Source: Ceratorhiza oryzae-sativae (Eukaryota; Basidiomycota; Agaricomycetes; Cantharellales; Ceratobasidiaceae). Taken from it: a stretch of DNA of 64,000 bases. The translations under genes were made by a program, and so were the position numbers. The stretch covers positions 485,531 to 549,530 of the forward strand of contig JARWMV010000003.1 in assembly GCA_030998015.1 (NCBI GenBank). Reading direction: 5' to 3'. The notes under the pieces are model-generated. The model was given only the letters and a program-made list of their open reading frames with translations. It had not been told where the DNA came from and did no database searches. Below are positions 1-12,300 of the stretch, in pieces (position 1 is the stretch's first letter; each line of letters begins with the position of its first letter).

Positions 1-958
1 TAAATTACGAGTGACAGCAGGCCCCCTCGAATCGCTGATTGTGCGGACGACTATGCTTCACAATCTCAGCGCCGATACATGGCCCCCTATCTCTTGTCTT
101 TCCTGGCCCTGCCCCTTCACAAATAGTCGGCTGAAATTTTCAGAAACCTTCTTGGATATCTCTGAGCCATCTCCAATACATTACAATGCTCACTTATTCT
201 CGGCCCCTCGCAAAACATTATTCGTCCACCCACGACCCCAATCACTCGTCGTTTGGTGCATGGCGAATTATTCCTGAATAACCCCCCTCCCCCGGTTCGC
301 CGTTGCCCCAACTATTTCGACCCTCTAGATTTTGTATCAAATATCCCAAGCACGAGCATCCCTCAACCGTGGCCTAATTCTGTGAAACACTCGTGATACG
401 CTATATGAAACTCCTCCCTGTCCACTTGTCTTGCCATACAGACGAAAGGACTGGTAATCAACTCTAAATTTGCGTAGCAATCCGCTTGTTGTACAATTCT
501 TGGTGTAGCCGAGATACTCCCCGAAGAAGTGGGCAAGTCGCTATTGCACATTCGGGCGCATTTTATTCAATACAAGTCATTGGAACATATGATCTAAAAA
601 CGCCGAGGGATAAACTTTGAACCATGCCTCATGTGTTTCTGGCCACGAGCCACAAAAATTTATGACCAATTAGGTTGTGATTTTCGTGGAGACGAACAAT
701 CCTGTCTTGTAGAATACCACAACGACATATCTACCATAGACCTAGCCTAGATTTGGATATTTCACCCCCTTGGTTTGAATTTGCTTTGGCTCAGATGTCA
801 TTGTTCCGAATCACAACTGGGCTGGAGGATTTCGGCCCAAGCCCCAGAGGGCGGTAGCGGTGGCGATAACCATGGTTACAAATACCGCATTCCGCACACA
901 TATTAACAGCTAAGCACAGCTTCCATTCGATGAAGGGACAAATTCAGAAAAATGTATG
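1..958. other. No gene recognised
   Basis: Only short open frames occur here, on both strands, with no recognisable domain, splice pattern or repeat. The right part is probably the 3' flank of the minus-strand F-box-like gene that follows. Confidence 0.5.
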
Positions 959-2947
959 TCATGGCACTCGATTATCGTTTACGACGGCTTTAGCTTTACA
1001 TTTGACACACGAGAGAGGGCTGTCTGGTTCAAGCGCATGTGAATAAGGGTTGAGCATTAATGCGTCAACCCTCATGTGGACGATCAATAATCGCACTGCC
1101 TCGCCACTGGCCATCATGCACCCCCAATCCGTTGGGACTTTGTCACAGCTGGCTTTCAAATCCCTGAGAAATCTGAGCCGATCCGTCCAAAGTGTTTTGG
1201 CGTCTATGTCGTCGGGCGAGCCTGTTTGAGGTCGTGCCATTCATCCGGAGAAAAAGGGTTGATACTCGTATAACTGATACAATGTCAGTGTTGCAGCATG
1301 CCATAGATTCAAGGTATCGGTTCGCTAGCATCTTCTGCTGTGTAGATCCCGTCGCTCGAGGAAGGAAGAGGGCTAAGCTTTACATTTGGCCACAGGGAGA
1401 AAATGTATCTGAAGAACATTTGGTCAGAACATTCACAATCAAGGACACATAGTTCCTACCTAAGAATATCAAGGTCATCTTGTAAGTGGAAGACCCAAAT
1501 GAACTGCATTCCAGCAGTCGAAATGGTGATTCACGATATCGAGGAACATCGTTTAGATTGACCTCCAAGTGCAACCAAGCGACGGATTTTAATCCGTAAG
1601 ACTTGGAGTCGCGCCATGTGGGCTTGGAATGTCTGCAAGTCTGACGTAGAGATTACGTGGTCTGGAAACCCAAGCTCCGTCAGATTCTCGAACATTTTCA
1701 CCAGGCGTTTGGGTACATCGTCGCATTCGGATAGGCGCACACCCTTTATGTTCAATGCTTCAAGAGGCAGCTGTTTCAATACATCGAGGCCGATACCGGA
1801 ATCATGAGCGCATCTGGACAATCTGTACTGAGCGATAATCTGCTAATCCAGGGGCTACGTTCGACGATCAACGACAGATGGTCGAGAATATACTTTAAAA
1901 AATATTGTTCGGTATCGGCAACGCCTGGAGCGCGCTTAACCATGCTTGGACTCAACTCGAGCGAGATTAACTTGTGAACCAGTATTGGCGTGTCCCAGAA
2001 CACGTTAAATATTCCTGCGTCAATGGCGCCATATAACACTAAACTTCGAAGAGAAGGAAACGCTGCGCTGGGTAACTCTGGTATTGTGTATAGGTCCCTC
2101 GCTGTCTTTGAGTTGATTGCGATACCAAGATGCTCCAATAATGGCCAACCGGAAATGATATTGTAACAAGCCTGATCAAGAAACTCAAGGGATGTTGTGA
2201 AACTGACAAGGGGGTGGACGTTAGCAAAAACCACGCGAGGGCTGCGTTCGATTTGTGCATTTACTTCATCTAACAGGTGCTCTGGGATATTTGTGACAGA
2301 AGAAACGTGTACAGGTGGCCCCTCCATTGGGCGTCGGCATGATAGACAAAGAACTCAGGTTGGGGCATGATTCAGATATCTTGTGCAGGATCAATGACGA
2401 GGCTGGCGCCGAAGCATGAGTCCTCAAATTGCCTATGCCTATCTCGAATTTGAAGCATATCAAAGATGGGGAGAAGAACATCGTAGCCCAGGGCAAATCG
2501 CCAGTCTCGGCTTTACAAGTGATACACGCAAGTTTGGGAAGTAGTACGTGTGATTGGGAATATGACCAGAGCGCGCGCATCTTGCGGAGGTCCAAAAGAG
2601 AGTATTGTCTGCCAAGTACAAGATGCTTGACCCATGGTGCATAGACATTGAACCGAGAGAGGTCGCAACCTGACCAGTGCCGGTCGATATCTTTGTAGCC
2701 CTTGTTGAGCATACTTGAGTGCATTCATTCAAAGACGCACCTGGGGGAACATCCAGGAGAGTGTGTAATCTATCAAACCCAACAACCGTTGAACGTCATC
2801 TACGCGTTTCCAGAGCAGTGGCATTATCATATGGAACAAGAGCCGACTCGAACAAGCCAAACTGATGGCATCGCTGGGTTCTGTGTATTGATTGACGAGG
2901 TACACGAGCTCAGCAATTGCGAATATGTTGCGTGGGGTTGGCGACAT
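959..2947 (-). CDS. F-box-like protein with leucine-rich C-terminal part (frame-broken)
   Basis: Minus-strand multi-exon gene. The ATG at 2947 opens an F-box-like N-terminus in which a short predicted helix is followed by a Leu/Trp-rich 'LVNQYTEPSDAISLACSS...LLWKRVDDVQRLL' pattern, as in the large fungal F-box expansions. The later parts (about 2700-2330, 2300-1780, 1820-1530, 1240-959) are rich in spaced leucines of the LRR type. F-box proteins recruit substrates to SCF ubiquitin ligases through Skp1; the substrate here is unknown. An intron of about 40 nt near 2740-2700 joins the first two exons. Near 2330 the reading frame jumps by one base without a convincing intron, so the gene is either a pseudogene or carries a one-base assembly error. 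The downstream exon borders are uncertain. Confidence 0.55.
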
Positions 2948-3182
2948 GGTGGCATGTGGAAGAAGCGCCAAGTCACGATGGCAGCGCTTGTGCCGAGGCG
3001 CTAAGGAACAGGTTTGGGTGCGGACGCCGAGCACCGGCTCAGCCTGATCGCTATGCGACCAACAAATCTAGATGGTGTCTGGTAACACCAGGGTTTTGAC
3101 CACGTGAAGATGGGATATTTTGCCATTTGCTGCGTTTTTGCACCAGCGACACCTGCGCCCGTCTCGAGTCAAGTAAACGACC

Positions 3183-4434
3183 ATGGGTGTCTTTGCCTAC
3201 TACGATCCCGACACCGGCGCCCCAATCTACCACGTCATACCCAGCCCACAATCCGAATACCCACCGTCTTCCTTTGAATCAGAAACTGACTCATCAATGT
3301 CAACAATTCAGTCAGACGACTTGCCCGGTAAGACGCACGACAACCTTCATGGCTAAAGTCTGGAATAGGCCTCTCCCACAAGCAGGCTATTTGTTATGCA
3401 CCATGGGCGCCAGCAGCCGGCGAGCGAAAACATTGCCAGGGTGTTTCCTTTTGATAACATCCGTCGATATATCCTTCGGTATCTTGTGAGCAGGTCTGGC
3501 TTTGGGGGCAATTACATTGGCCCGGTCAAGGAGTTGCTGGCACCCATCGATGGCCGGCGCCGGCAGGCATTGGAATTAGGGACAAGGACTGGGACGTGGT
3601 GAGTGTTGACGATCTTCATCAAAACGTATCCGGCAGTCTTATAGCCGATGGGTTCGATTGATTGAAGGATCCAGGCTATGGCCACGGAATTTCCGCATGT
3701 CCAGTTCCGGACGCTGGACGTAGTCCCAATGATGCCCCACGTACCATATCACAACATCATATTCGAAGTGTACGACTTCACCAAAGAGATTCAGCTAGAA
3801 GCGAGTCTCAGGATGCCGTCTTTCTCAATTTTATTTTGCTTGAGATAGTAAGCGGCATCCAAAATCTATTGGGATCAGTCTCGATAAACAGCTGCGTTGA
3901 CTAGGTTAGAGACTATCGCACACTGCTGCGTGAAGTCTACCGTGTGCTCCGTCCGGGCGGACTGATCCACATACACGATTACAACCCGGGACTCTGGGAC
4001 AGCGAAGAAATCACACTTTTAGCCCGACGCACAAACCCCGAAGGATGTCGTTACTTTGATTACGCCGACGACACTTGCCCACCATAGGTATCGATCCAGA
4101 TACGTGCGACAAGCTGCCGCAGTGGCTCGCCCCAGGCTCTGATGTCTGGGACAATAATCAAGGAGGGTTCAAAGACATCAAATCGGAGATGCGCCCGCGG
4201 CCGTATTTCCCGCACGATGGCTGTACGTGCATGAATCTCATTGAACCAACAATAGCGCCCTACTTGAGACATCTAACAATTTCATCTCTGCGAGATACTC
4301 TTGGCCTGGCGAAAGACATGGGACTAACGGACGAAGAGGCAGAAATTTTGATTAATGGAACGATTGGGGAGATCCAACAACATAAAAGCTGCCCGCTATG
4401 GAAAATATACTCTATATACGGAATAAAAAATTGA
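3183..4434 (+). pseudogene. SAM-dependent methyltransferase-like gene, copy 1 (three frame breaks)
   Basis: First of three paralogues in this window. Exons by comparison with copies 2 and 3 are 3183-3327, 3386-3598, 3668-3847 and 3905-4434. Exons 2, 3 and 4 are each out of register by one missing base relative to the intact copies (near 3392, 3803 and 4071). Exon 1 is intact and opens with the family's Phe-Ala-Tyr-Tyr-Asp N-terminus. The motif-I-like 'ALELGTRTGTW' is encoded at the end of exon 2, and a 'VLRPGGLIHIHDYNPGLW' block near 3945 corresponds to the usual post-II/III region. All introns have GT/AG borders. As written the gene cannot make a full protein. The breaks look like short-homopolymer losses, so an assembly error is a real alternative to decay. 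Substrate unknown. Confidence 0.75.
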
Positions 4435-4700
4435 GAACCGTGATGCCTGGTCACGCTGGCCCAATCATAAGTGAGTCTGTTGAGAAACCGATTCGAACAT
4501 CCCGACCCTGTGTGCCAGGACAAATGTGTCCGTCCTTGACGCTTCTGGAGCGAGGCGCATGCACTCACTGGGCTGTGCCCATCTTATCTTCAATTAATCA
4601 TCTCTTGAAGAATCACGTGACTAATGGGACAGGTCGAAATCTGAGTTTCCCGATGATGATCTCCGTTGTCATCGTCGGCAGTCACAACTTGGAATAAACA

Positions 4701-6185
4701 ATGGACGAATTTACCCCTAATTCTGTGTCTGAAATACTACCTCCCGACGAAATGTTGAGAATATTCGGCAAGGTCAATATGCAGGTGGGCACGAGGTTTG
4801 TCGACTGGACAATAAATAAACTTCTCATAGCACCAATGGTTCGCTACTCAAAACGTGGTAACCGAAAAAATACAAAGCGATAATATCATAGAATGTGAAT
4901 ACGTGTTGCTACAGTCCCTTTTCGGCATCTCGTCTCGCTTTATGATGTGCACATCACTCATACACCAATGATCATGGCTGCCGAGTTCTCTCGATCGGCT
5001 ACAGCCCGGCATTCTGATTTTACTACTAGCCAAGAGGAGCGTGGAGTGTTTGTCCTCCCCGAAAAAAATGTAAACGACCCTTGCTTTATTGGCTTCGACC
5101 AACTGACAGACGACTGTAGGGCGGGCGAAAAAAACGAGTTCGCGGGGCACTAGTCGCACAATTCGCTGCAAACGACCCAAAAGCATTCGCCGATGCCTGC
5201 GAACTCATACACACCCATGTTGACGGAGTTGATCTGAACTGCGGTAAGCCTTTTTTTTTTTTTTAGAACTTGAAGCGGGAGTTTTTGAGATACATAGGTT
5301 GTCCTCAATCTTGGGCATACGCGGAGCACGTCGGGTCGTGGTTACTACGACAACCTGATCGTGTCCGTGATCTGGTTCGGGCTGCAAAGGACAGATTGGG
5401 ATGGAGCTATCCGGTCTCGATTAAAGTTCGCGTAGATGCTGATCTTCAGTGGGTCTCGATCAATCGCCGCATACTCTGACTGATCCCTTGTACATATTAG
5501 GCGCACACAACAGTTGATGGAAACAGGTAAAATTCTGTACTGTATATGTGGCCAATGTGCTCAATCTACGCCCTGTAGCCGTTCACGCTGGAGCAAGTTA
5601 TATCACTGTCCACGGTCGTACACGGCATCAGGCTTCGACGCTTCCTGTCAATCTCCCAGCTATATCGTTCGCGCGAGGGTGTGTAAAAGGAGCTGTCCCA
5701 GTCATTGCAAAGTAAGGATTCGCTTAACAATTTGAATCGGCTTGGAAACTGAGTGCTTTGTGAACAGCGGGGATGCGTGGAGTGCCACTGAAAATGAAAT
5801 AATTCGCCGTGAAACCGGATGCGAAGCTGTTATGTCCGCCAGGGGTTTACTCGCCAACCCGGTGCGTAAGGATTCATGTAGATAGCCGATTAGATTCTCT
5901 CTGACTTCTACCCAGGCATTGTTTTCCGGTTACGACGACTCCCATGTTAGCAGTACAGGTATATTAGGCAATATATGTCCATTTAATACTCTCTGACCAT
6001 TGCTGTAGCAATTCGTCAAATTAGGCACAGACTACGGGCTAGTATTCGCTATCTTCCATCGACATCTCGCATATATGCTCGAATCCCGTTTCCCATCCAG
6101 GGCTGAGCGAACATTGTTCTCATCCTTGGCTTCTCATGCGAGCTTTGTGGATTATCTAGAGGCCAGGGGTGTTGTATGTACTTGA
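4701..6185 (+). CDS. DUS4: tRNA-dihydrouridine synthase, Dus4-like
   Basis: An FMN enzyme that reduces uridine to dihydrouridine in the tRNA D-loop (positions 20a/20b for the Dus4 family) using NAD(P)H. The first exons encode the flavin-binding start 'LLIAPMVRYSK' and 'FRHLVSLYDVHITHTPMI'. The catalytic 'DLNCGCPQSWA' is rebuilt across an intron, with the Cys of N-x-G-C-P as general acid. Then come 'VSIKVRVD', 'YITVHGRTRHQ', 'VIANGD' and 'AVMSARGLLANP', all Dus landmarks in the correct order. Clear exon starts are 4701, 4915, 5120 and 5298, followed by exons near 5500, 5580 and 5760; introns are about 50-60 bp. Phases agree throughout, with no frame break seen. The stop at 6183-6185 closes a helical C-terminus as in DUS4L. 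Clean single-copy housekeeping gene. Confidence 0.87.
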
Positions 6186-6429
6186 TCAAGTGGGTTGTCT
6201 GAATAAACATTATGTGAGCACCTCTTTCCATGGAATCCGATGTTCGGGGAATTGTCTAAATGGCTCATCTTCGACGCGCTCTTGGACGAATGCGCCGGAG
6301 ATAGGTTACTTGTATAACCGATGGACGCATTCACCTGCATTCGTCCTGATTAATCACCTGCTAATTGATTCGGCCAACGCTGACCGAGTAGTAGTATTAT
6401 CACCACCACCACGACTCCATATTCCTACC

Positions 6430-7702
6430 ATGGGCGCTGCCTCAAAGAGAATCACTCGTCGTACGCGTACGACAATCAACAATTCGCTGGCTTTCCTCTC
6501 TCGTTATCTCTCGACGGACAAGCGGTCTCTGTTTCCCTTTCTCCCTCGTCCGATCAAGCTATTAATCTTTCTAGTCTTCTTGATCAACGTACGGAGCTGG
6601 CCTGGAGCCTGGCATGGTTAGTTCTGCTTCCCTCCGAGCGCCACATCTTCGCTCACCGTGACTAGGGCGCTTGTTTACCCCTGTCCTCCGATTCTGGTTT
6701 AACAAGATTCTCTCGACGTGGCAGAATAAAGACGACTTTTGGACCAAAGTCAGCCCTATCGGCCGCACCCTCTTGCCAAGCGCAGATGGAAAAGACAAGG
6801 GCATCCAGATTGTTTCCCAGTGCTGGGCCGGTTCGTACTCTTTCGCAAGCATCACTGCGTCACTCAGATAACGTAACGCCTGCCCCCCTCTTCACAGCCC
6901 GGATGACTGCGACTGGAACGGCCATATGTCTAATTCGTGTTATGCCAAGAACCTTGATCCGCTTCGCATGTTTGTTCGAACCGAGTGGTTGCCTGCGTTG
7001 TTCGAGGATGGCGGGTGGGTCGCCCTTGCTGGTAGGTTTGGCCATGCGGCTGCGTGCGGAAGAGGACGACGAGGCAAGACATGCAGGGGAACATTACCAC
7101 TTTATTCGTGAAATCCCTCTAGGCGCGAACTATGAAATCCGAGTGAGCGTAGGCGGGTGGGAAAAGAAATGGCACGTCCAACCTCTCCAACCCGTTCGCC
7201 GATCAATTGAGAAACCAAACGCTAATCCCAGATCTACCTCGTCGCCAAATTCGTCACTTACCCACCTCACTCGCATCATCCTCCAAGCGCAAACACAATC
7301 CCGACGTCGCGCCAGCTCAAGACACACGACGAGGACGGGGCGCTGATTCATTGCATTGCGGTCTCGACTATATGCGCCAAGCACGGTCGGGTGACTATCC
7401 CACCCAAGGTGGCCTTTGCGATGGCTGGATTTTCGTTGTCTGAACGTATGCCCCGTGTTTATCCCCCTCTTTTTGCTTATATCTTCATCGATACAATTAT
7501 GATAGCCGGCTCGGACACAAACTGGAAACGCGCCACCGCGATTCGTGCACGTGGTCGCGAAGCCGTGCAAAAGTTCTTGCGAGGCGGATGGAAGGACGAA
7601 GAACCTTGGTGGGAGGCGAGTGCGCAAGTGGAGCGTGAGAGGGCGAAGCGGGTCGAGCTTTTGGAGCCGCTTGGGAGGGGTATGGATGGATTGAGAATGT
7701 GA
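6430..7702 (+). CDS. THEM6-like thioesterase-fold (4HBT/hotdog) protein
   Basis: Starts 'MGAASKRITRRTRTTINN', followed by a hydrophobic segment ('LPRPIKLLIFLVFLI'), so probably membrane-anchored. It then has the hotdog-fold signature 'DCDWNGHMSNSCYAKNLD', the fungal counterpart of the D-x-x-G-H-x-N/S-N motif of 4HBT and THEM6 proteins. This is followed by 'HYHFIREIPLGANYEIRVSVGGW' and 'YLVAKFVTYP', which match the central strands. The last exon (about 7510-7702) is rich in charged residues and ends 'GRGMDGLRM'. At least five exons are needed, with introns of about 50 bp. Family members are annotated as thioesterase-like, but the natural substrate is generally unknown. Function beyond the fold is inference. 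Confidence 0.7.
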
Positions 7703-7854
7703 TGTGATGCATGTATTCTATGGTGTGGAGCGTAAGAATCTACATGAACCTGATGCCCGAATAAGAATGCTTTCAATATAATCCCATAGGCCTGCTATGC
7801 CATGGACCTGGGTCCCTTGTGTCCCAATATGATAAACCCCAAACCCAGATAGAT

Positions 7855-9058
7855 CTATAGTGAAATGTAAACAGAACCGAGGCCGCTGAGGTTGCCAAAG
7901 TCGTCGTATAATGTCGAGGCGTTGCCGGTGAATGCTGTTCCGACAGGGTCGTTGTATGCGAATAGCGTGGGCGAAGATGCAATAAAGAACGCGTACTGGG
8001 GCGTGACTGTATGTTATCTTGGTGTGAGACGGAGTTATAGGCTTGAGACGTACGTATTGGACAAATGCGGCGTTGTCAAGGTACGGCATTGCCTGTCTCA
8101 TGAATCCTTCTTGATCGGCTTGTGTCGCTGGTGATTGGAGTGCGAACTCGCTTATGATGATCTGAGCTTTTCGTTAGTACCATTTTTTTCTGTTACTGGG
8201 AGGTAGGAATCACGAACCGGATAGCCGGGGAACTGCGCATGCGCGTTTTCGACTTGAGCTTGAAATTCCGGAAAAGCCGCACCGTACCAGTGAATGTTGA
8301 TATAGTCGATGAAACACTATAGATGGACGATTGAGAAAGGAACCGAGAGGAATGAAAGATTAGGGCATACTTTTCCTGCGCAAGCATTCAAGAATTGAGC
8401 AAGCCAATCGAGACCTTGTCCTGGAGCTTTGCTCGAAGTCACAGCCGGCGCAGCTTTTTCTAGTCAAAAGCAACAACACATAAGCCACATCGTATACAAA
8501 GAGCTCAAAGGCCAAACTCACTGATATTCAACGGATTGATATACTGGATATACCACGCTGCCGCATCCGCAGGTGAAACGCCCATCATATCAGGCTCGTT
8601 GAGGGTCAAGACAGTATTCCATCCCTGGTCTGCTGCTCGGGCTTGGAGCTGAGCAATGGGCGAAGACGGACAGTCGAGACACCGTTGGGTACCCATCCAG
8701 TTTAGGTTACTGTTCCGATCGAAGGAATTCTCGTTTGTGAGGGGTCTAGACTTTTCAAGGGACTAGGGTGGCTTACTAGGTTTTCAAGGGACGCCATGTC
8801 TCCCAGTTGTACATCCTGCCGCCAGGGCTCAATATGAGGACGTGAACAGCGGACAGAGGGGAGAGGAAATGTTACCAAGTGACTTGGGAGCAGGCGAGTC
8901 GCACTGGATCGAGTGGGGTGTTTTCGTTGACTAAATCGGGAATGAGCACTATTTGCCTTTTTGAATTATTGATCGAAACACTCACACCAGGGCCAGGCAA
9001 TGCCACGTTTTCCGATAACAACGTGTATCAGAGTAAAGAGAACGAAAACGGTGGACAT
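7855..9058 (-). CDS. Secreted glycoside hydrolase, GH128-like (beta-1,3-glucanase fold)
   Basis: The ATG at 9058 opens a signal peptide (MSTVFVLFTLIHVVIG...). Next come a short exon with 'LDPVRLACSQVTWMYNWE' and an exon with 'LNWMGTQRCLDCP...TLNEPDMMGVSPADAAAWYIQYINP', in which the Glu of N-E-P-D is the expected acid/base. A later exon has 'IISEFALQSPATQADQEGFM', whose Glu in S-E-F is the expected nucleophile. This pair and spacing match GH128 (asl1-like) family enzymes that act on beta-1,3-glucan, suggesting cell-wall remodelling. The last exon runs to a stop at 7855-7857 ('LGSVYISL'). Introns are short, with phases consistent. It is divergent from the gene starting at 9330, the two starts being about 270 bp apart. 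Confidence 0.8.
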
Positions 9059-9116
9059 GATAGAAAATGAGCGTAGAGAGGGGAGAGCCAAGGGGCCAAG
9101 GGATCGCACGCGGCCG

Positions 9117-9124
9117 TATTTATA
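9117..9124 (-). promoter_or_regulatory. TATA box of the GH128-like gene
   Basis: The minus strand reads TATAAATA about 59 bases upstream of the ATG at 9058, a plausible position for a short fungal 5' UTR. Confidence 0.5.
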
Positions 9125-9329
9125 GCAGTGGAGCCTATCAAGCCGAGCGAGTGGGGTCGATCCGCACACGAAGTCTCCGGGATTCATCCTCGGGGAAAAA
9201 AAACTTGCACATGGCGAGCTCTGTATGCGTGTTGTCCCAACACAGCCACAGGGTAGCGCGACTGGTGGGTGTTGGAACTGTTTGATCTCGACCATCATCG
9301 TTAATTATTGTCAGGTGATTGTCCTCGGA

Positions 9330-12300
9330 ATGGCTTCGAGACGACCACCACAGCCGGCTCGGCCGATCCTCAAACACCGCCCGCCACCCAAGACGGGCAT
9401 GTTTTCCTCCATTTTCAGCGTCGTCTCGCGCGAGTTTGAGTCGTTTGTTGACAACGTCCGGGGTGTCGATCGCGAGGTGCGTCGTTTGTTCAATTGGATC
9501 GTTATCTCGCTCATAAGTTGGCAGGAGAGCGGCGTGCATAGCCGGCCTGAAAAGACGCTTCCTAGACGATCAGTCCGCCAGTCGCCATCGCGGTTTAAAC
9601 CCAAGCCGTACTCTCGCCCGTCGCCTAAACGAGGTTTGTCCATTCACCATCGCCCGGAAGTCAAATGCTAACAATAGTAGCAGCGATAGCGCCCCTCCCC
9701 AAGAAACGCAAAGTGCCCGGAGCGTTCTTCAGCTCTCCCGCGTCATCCATTGCTCCCACCCCCCAAGCCGGCCGATACCTCCCCGACGAAGACTACCGGT
9801 TTAATCCAAGATTGGAGGCTGTTGCCGAGTCGTCTCGGTCAGCGGAGGAGTCCCAGGATGATCAAGGGGAGGAGGACGAGGAGGGGGAGGGGGAACAGGA
9901 GGAGGAGGAGGAGGAGGAGGAGGAGGAGGCCGTGGAAGAGGATGAAGACGGCGACCAAGCACGACACGTCCGCTTCGCATCCAACATTCCCAGCCCAGCC
10001 GTCCGCCGCCCAGTCCGAACGTCCCTCAAACCAACATCGACATCCGGCGCAACTCCCTTCCAGCCGAAATCGTCAGGTACGACCGCCTTCCCGCCCACGA
10101 AAAACGCCCAAGAGCTAATTACCCACGACAAAGGAACGGCCAAGGGGAAAGGAAAAGCGACCGCAGATCAAATTGCGCTCTGGGAACGCGAGGCAGAGGA
10201 TCGAGCGTGGGGTCGGGTTGCCGGAGACTCGACCATCGCCACACTGGAAGAAGAGCTGCTTGGCGCAGAGAGTCGGTTGGAAGCCGCCAAGGCTCAGTAT
10301 CATGGCCAACACAGTTCGGACGAGGATGAGCCAGAGGAGAGTTTCCAGGTTGTGCTTCATCCGAGAGATGGAGGTGGGACTGCCCAGTCGATTCCTGGTG
10401 CGGATGATTCGATGAGGCGGTATAGCCTACGGAGGAGAGCGGTAGTGGATGAGACGCCTGTGCCGGCGAGAAGGAGAGCACCAAAGGGTACGATTGTTCC
10501 GCTTGGGAGACCAAAGGAGCCGTTATCTGTTCGGGCCGAGTCAATACAACCACAGCAGCAGCATCCACAACAGCCGATTTCGCCTCCGCCTGTTCCGGGC
10601 GATTCACCGCTAGCTGAGAAAACCTTGCAGCAAACCATGTCTCCTGTTCAACAACGAACCCCCGCCCCGGCTCCATATCAAACCCCCGCTCCTGCCCCTA
10701 CCCCTGCCCCTGCCCCCGCCCCTACTCCTGCGCCAGCCCAGCCACAACGGCTACTTCCTTCCCCAACTCTTGCCACGCCTAAACCCTCTGCAGCTCGACC
10801 CTTGAGCCCAAAACTAAAACTCAGCACCGAATCACCACGCAAATCCAACCCGAACCGGTCCCCTACCCGATCTCCACCGCAAATCAATCCGAGCACGGGC
10901 AAGACCGAGCTGAGCAAGATGCGCGAGGTTGAGTTTACGGTTATTAGTGATAGCAGTGACGAGGATGAGCAAGAGCGGGAGCAAGATGAAGCAGGAACCC
11001 AAGAGACCGAGAGTCGTCCGCGGACGAGTCCTGGGTTGAGTTCGGTGCGAACGTCGACGCCGAGGCGGGAGATTGATCCTGCGTCGATTCCGTTGCCTCC
11101 GACGCCCGAGGATAAGCGGACAATTCGGGCACTGGAGGCGGAGGTTAAGCGATTGCGTGAAGAGGTATGTCTGCAATTTTTTTTGAGTTCTTTGCGGCTC
11201 ATCCTGTCTGCGTGCAGCTCGCTAGGAGAGACCAACAACTTGAAGCAAGCATCTCAATGGATACCCCGCCTCCCCCGCCTCCTCCCCCGCCGCCGCCACC
11301 ACCACCACCACCTCCACCTGCGGCACAGACCGGTCGGACTTGGAAAGTTGCTCGGCCTACCGAGATAGATGTGATCGACGAGGAAGAGTATGACGAGGAT
11401 GGCGAGTACCGGCCAAAGAGCGATTTGGATAGGGCTCTTACTGTGATGCGTGCTGGATTAAAGGTGCGCCTAGCAAAAAAAATATCGAACGGAGGTCCAC
11501 CAAACTAATCAGGTCTATAGCAAGCACCCGTGCATACACCTGGTAACACATCTAAATTAGCCATGGCGAAGACTCCAGCCGTACCCGCCGAGTCCATGGC
11601 CGCGTTTTTGGAAGAGATGAAAACGATCAAACTTAAATCCCGTCTTGCCCCTACTCCTGGCCGCAATGCTTCAACCAGAGCGAAAGAGGAGGAAGAGCCC
11701 GGGGATCAGAGCTTGGGCAGTATCGTGTTTGGTCCTCGGTTCAGGAGCGGAATGCCCAGCCCTCGAGCGTTGCGCGCGAATACGAGTGTGACTGCGGCAG
11801 AGACCAGTGGAAAGCTCGCATTTCCGATCAAGCTTCGTAAGACCGATTCGGGTGCCGCGTTGTTCGGGGAAAAGAGGGTGCTGCCTGCTGTTGGGGGTGC
11901 GAAGCGAAAACGAGACGAAGGGGTTCTTCGTGCGTGCATTTCACCCGTTTCGCGATCGAGGCTAACCTGGTTGATAGAATCGACCGTTCGAAGGCGGTTG
12001 AATGATGAAAAGGACAAGGACCGGGAGGTGCCCACCCCGTCTTTGTGCTCGGACACGACAGAACAGGAGGTGGACGAGAGAGTGCTGTTTACGCCCCCGA
12101 TTGAAGTCAAGCGGGTTGGCGTGATCGAGAAGGAGAAGACTGTTCGACCAGTTGCACAGGCTGAGACAAGTGTGCGATCGACCAAGGAGCAAGGGAATAA
12201 TAGTGTGGCCTCCGCTCGGGGCAAGGGTATCTCGAGGTCAACAGAAAAGGGTACACTTGGGTTGGGTGACCGGAGTGGGACCGAATCTAGAGAGAGAGTC

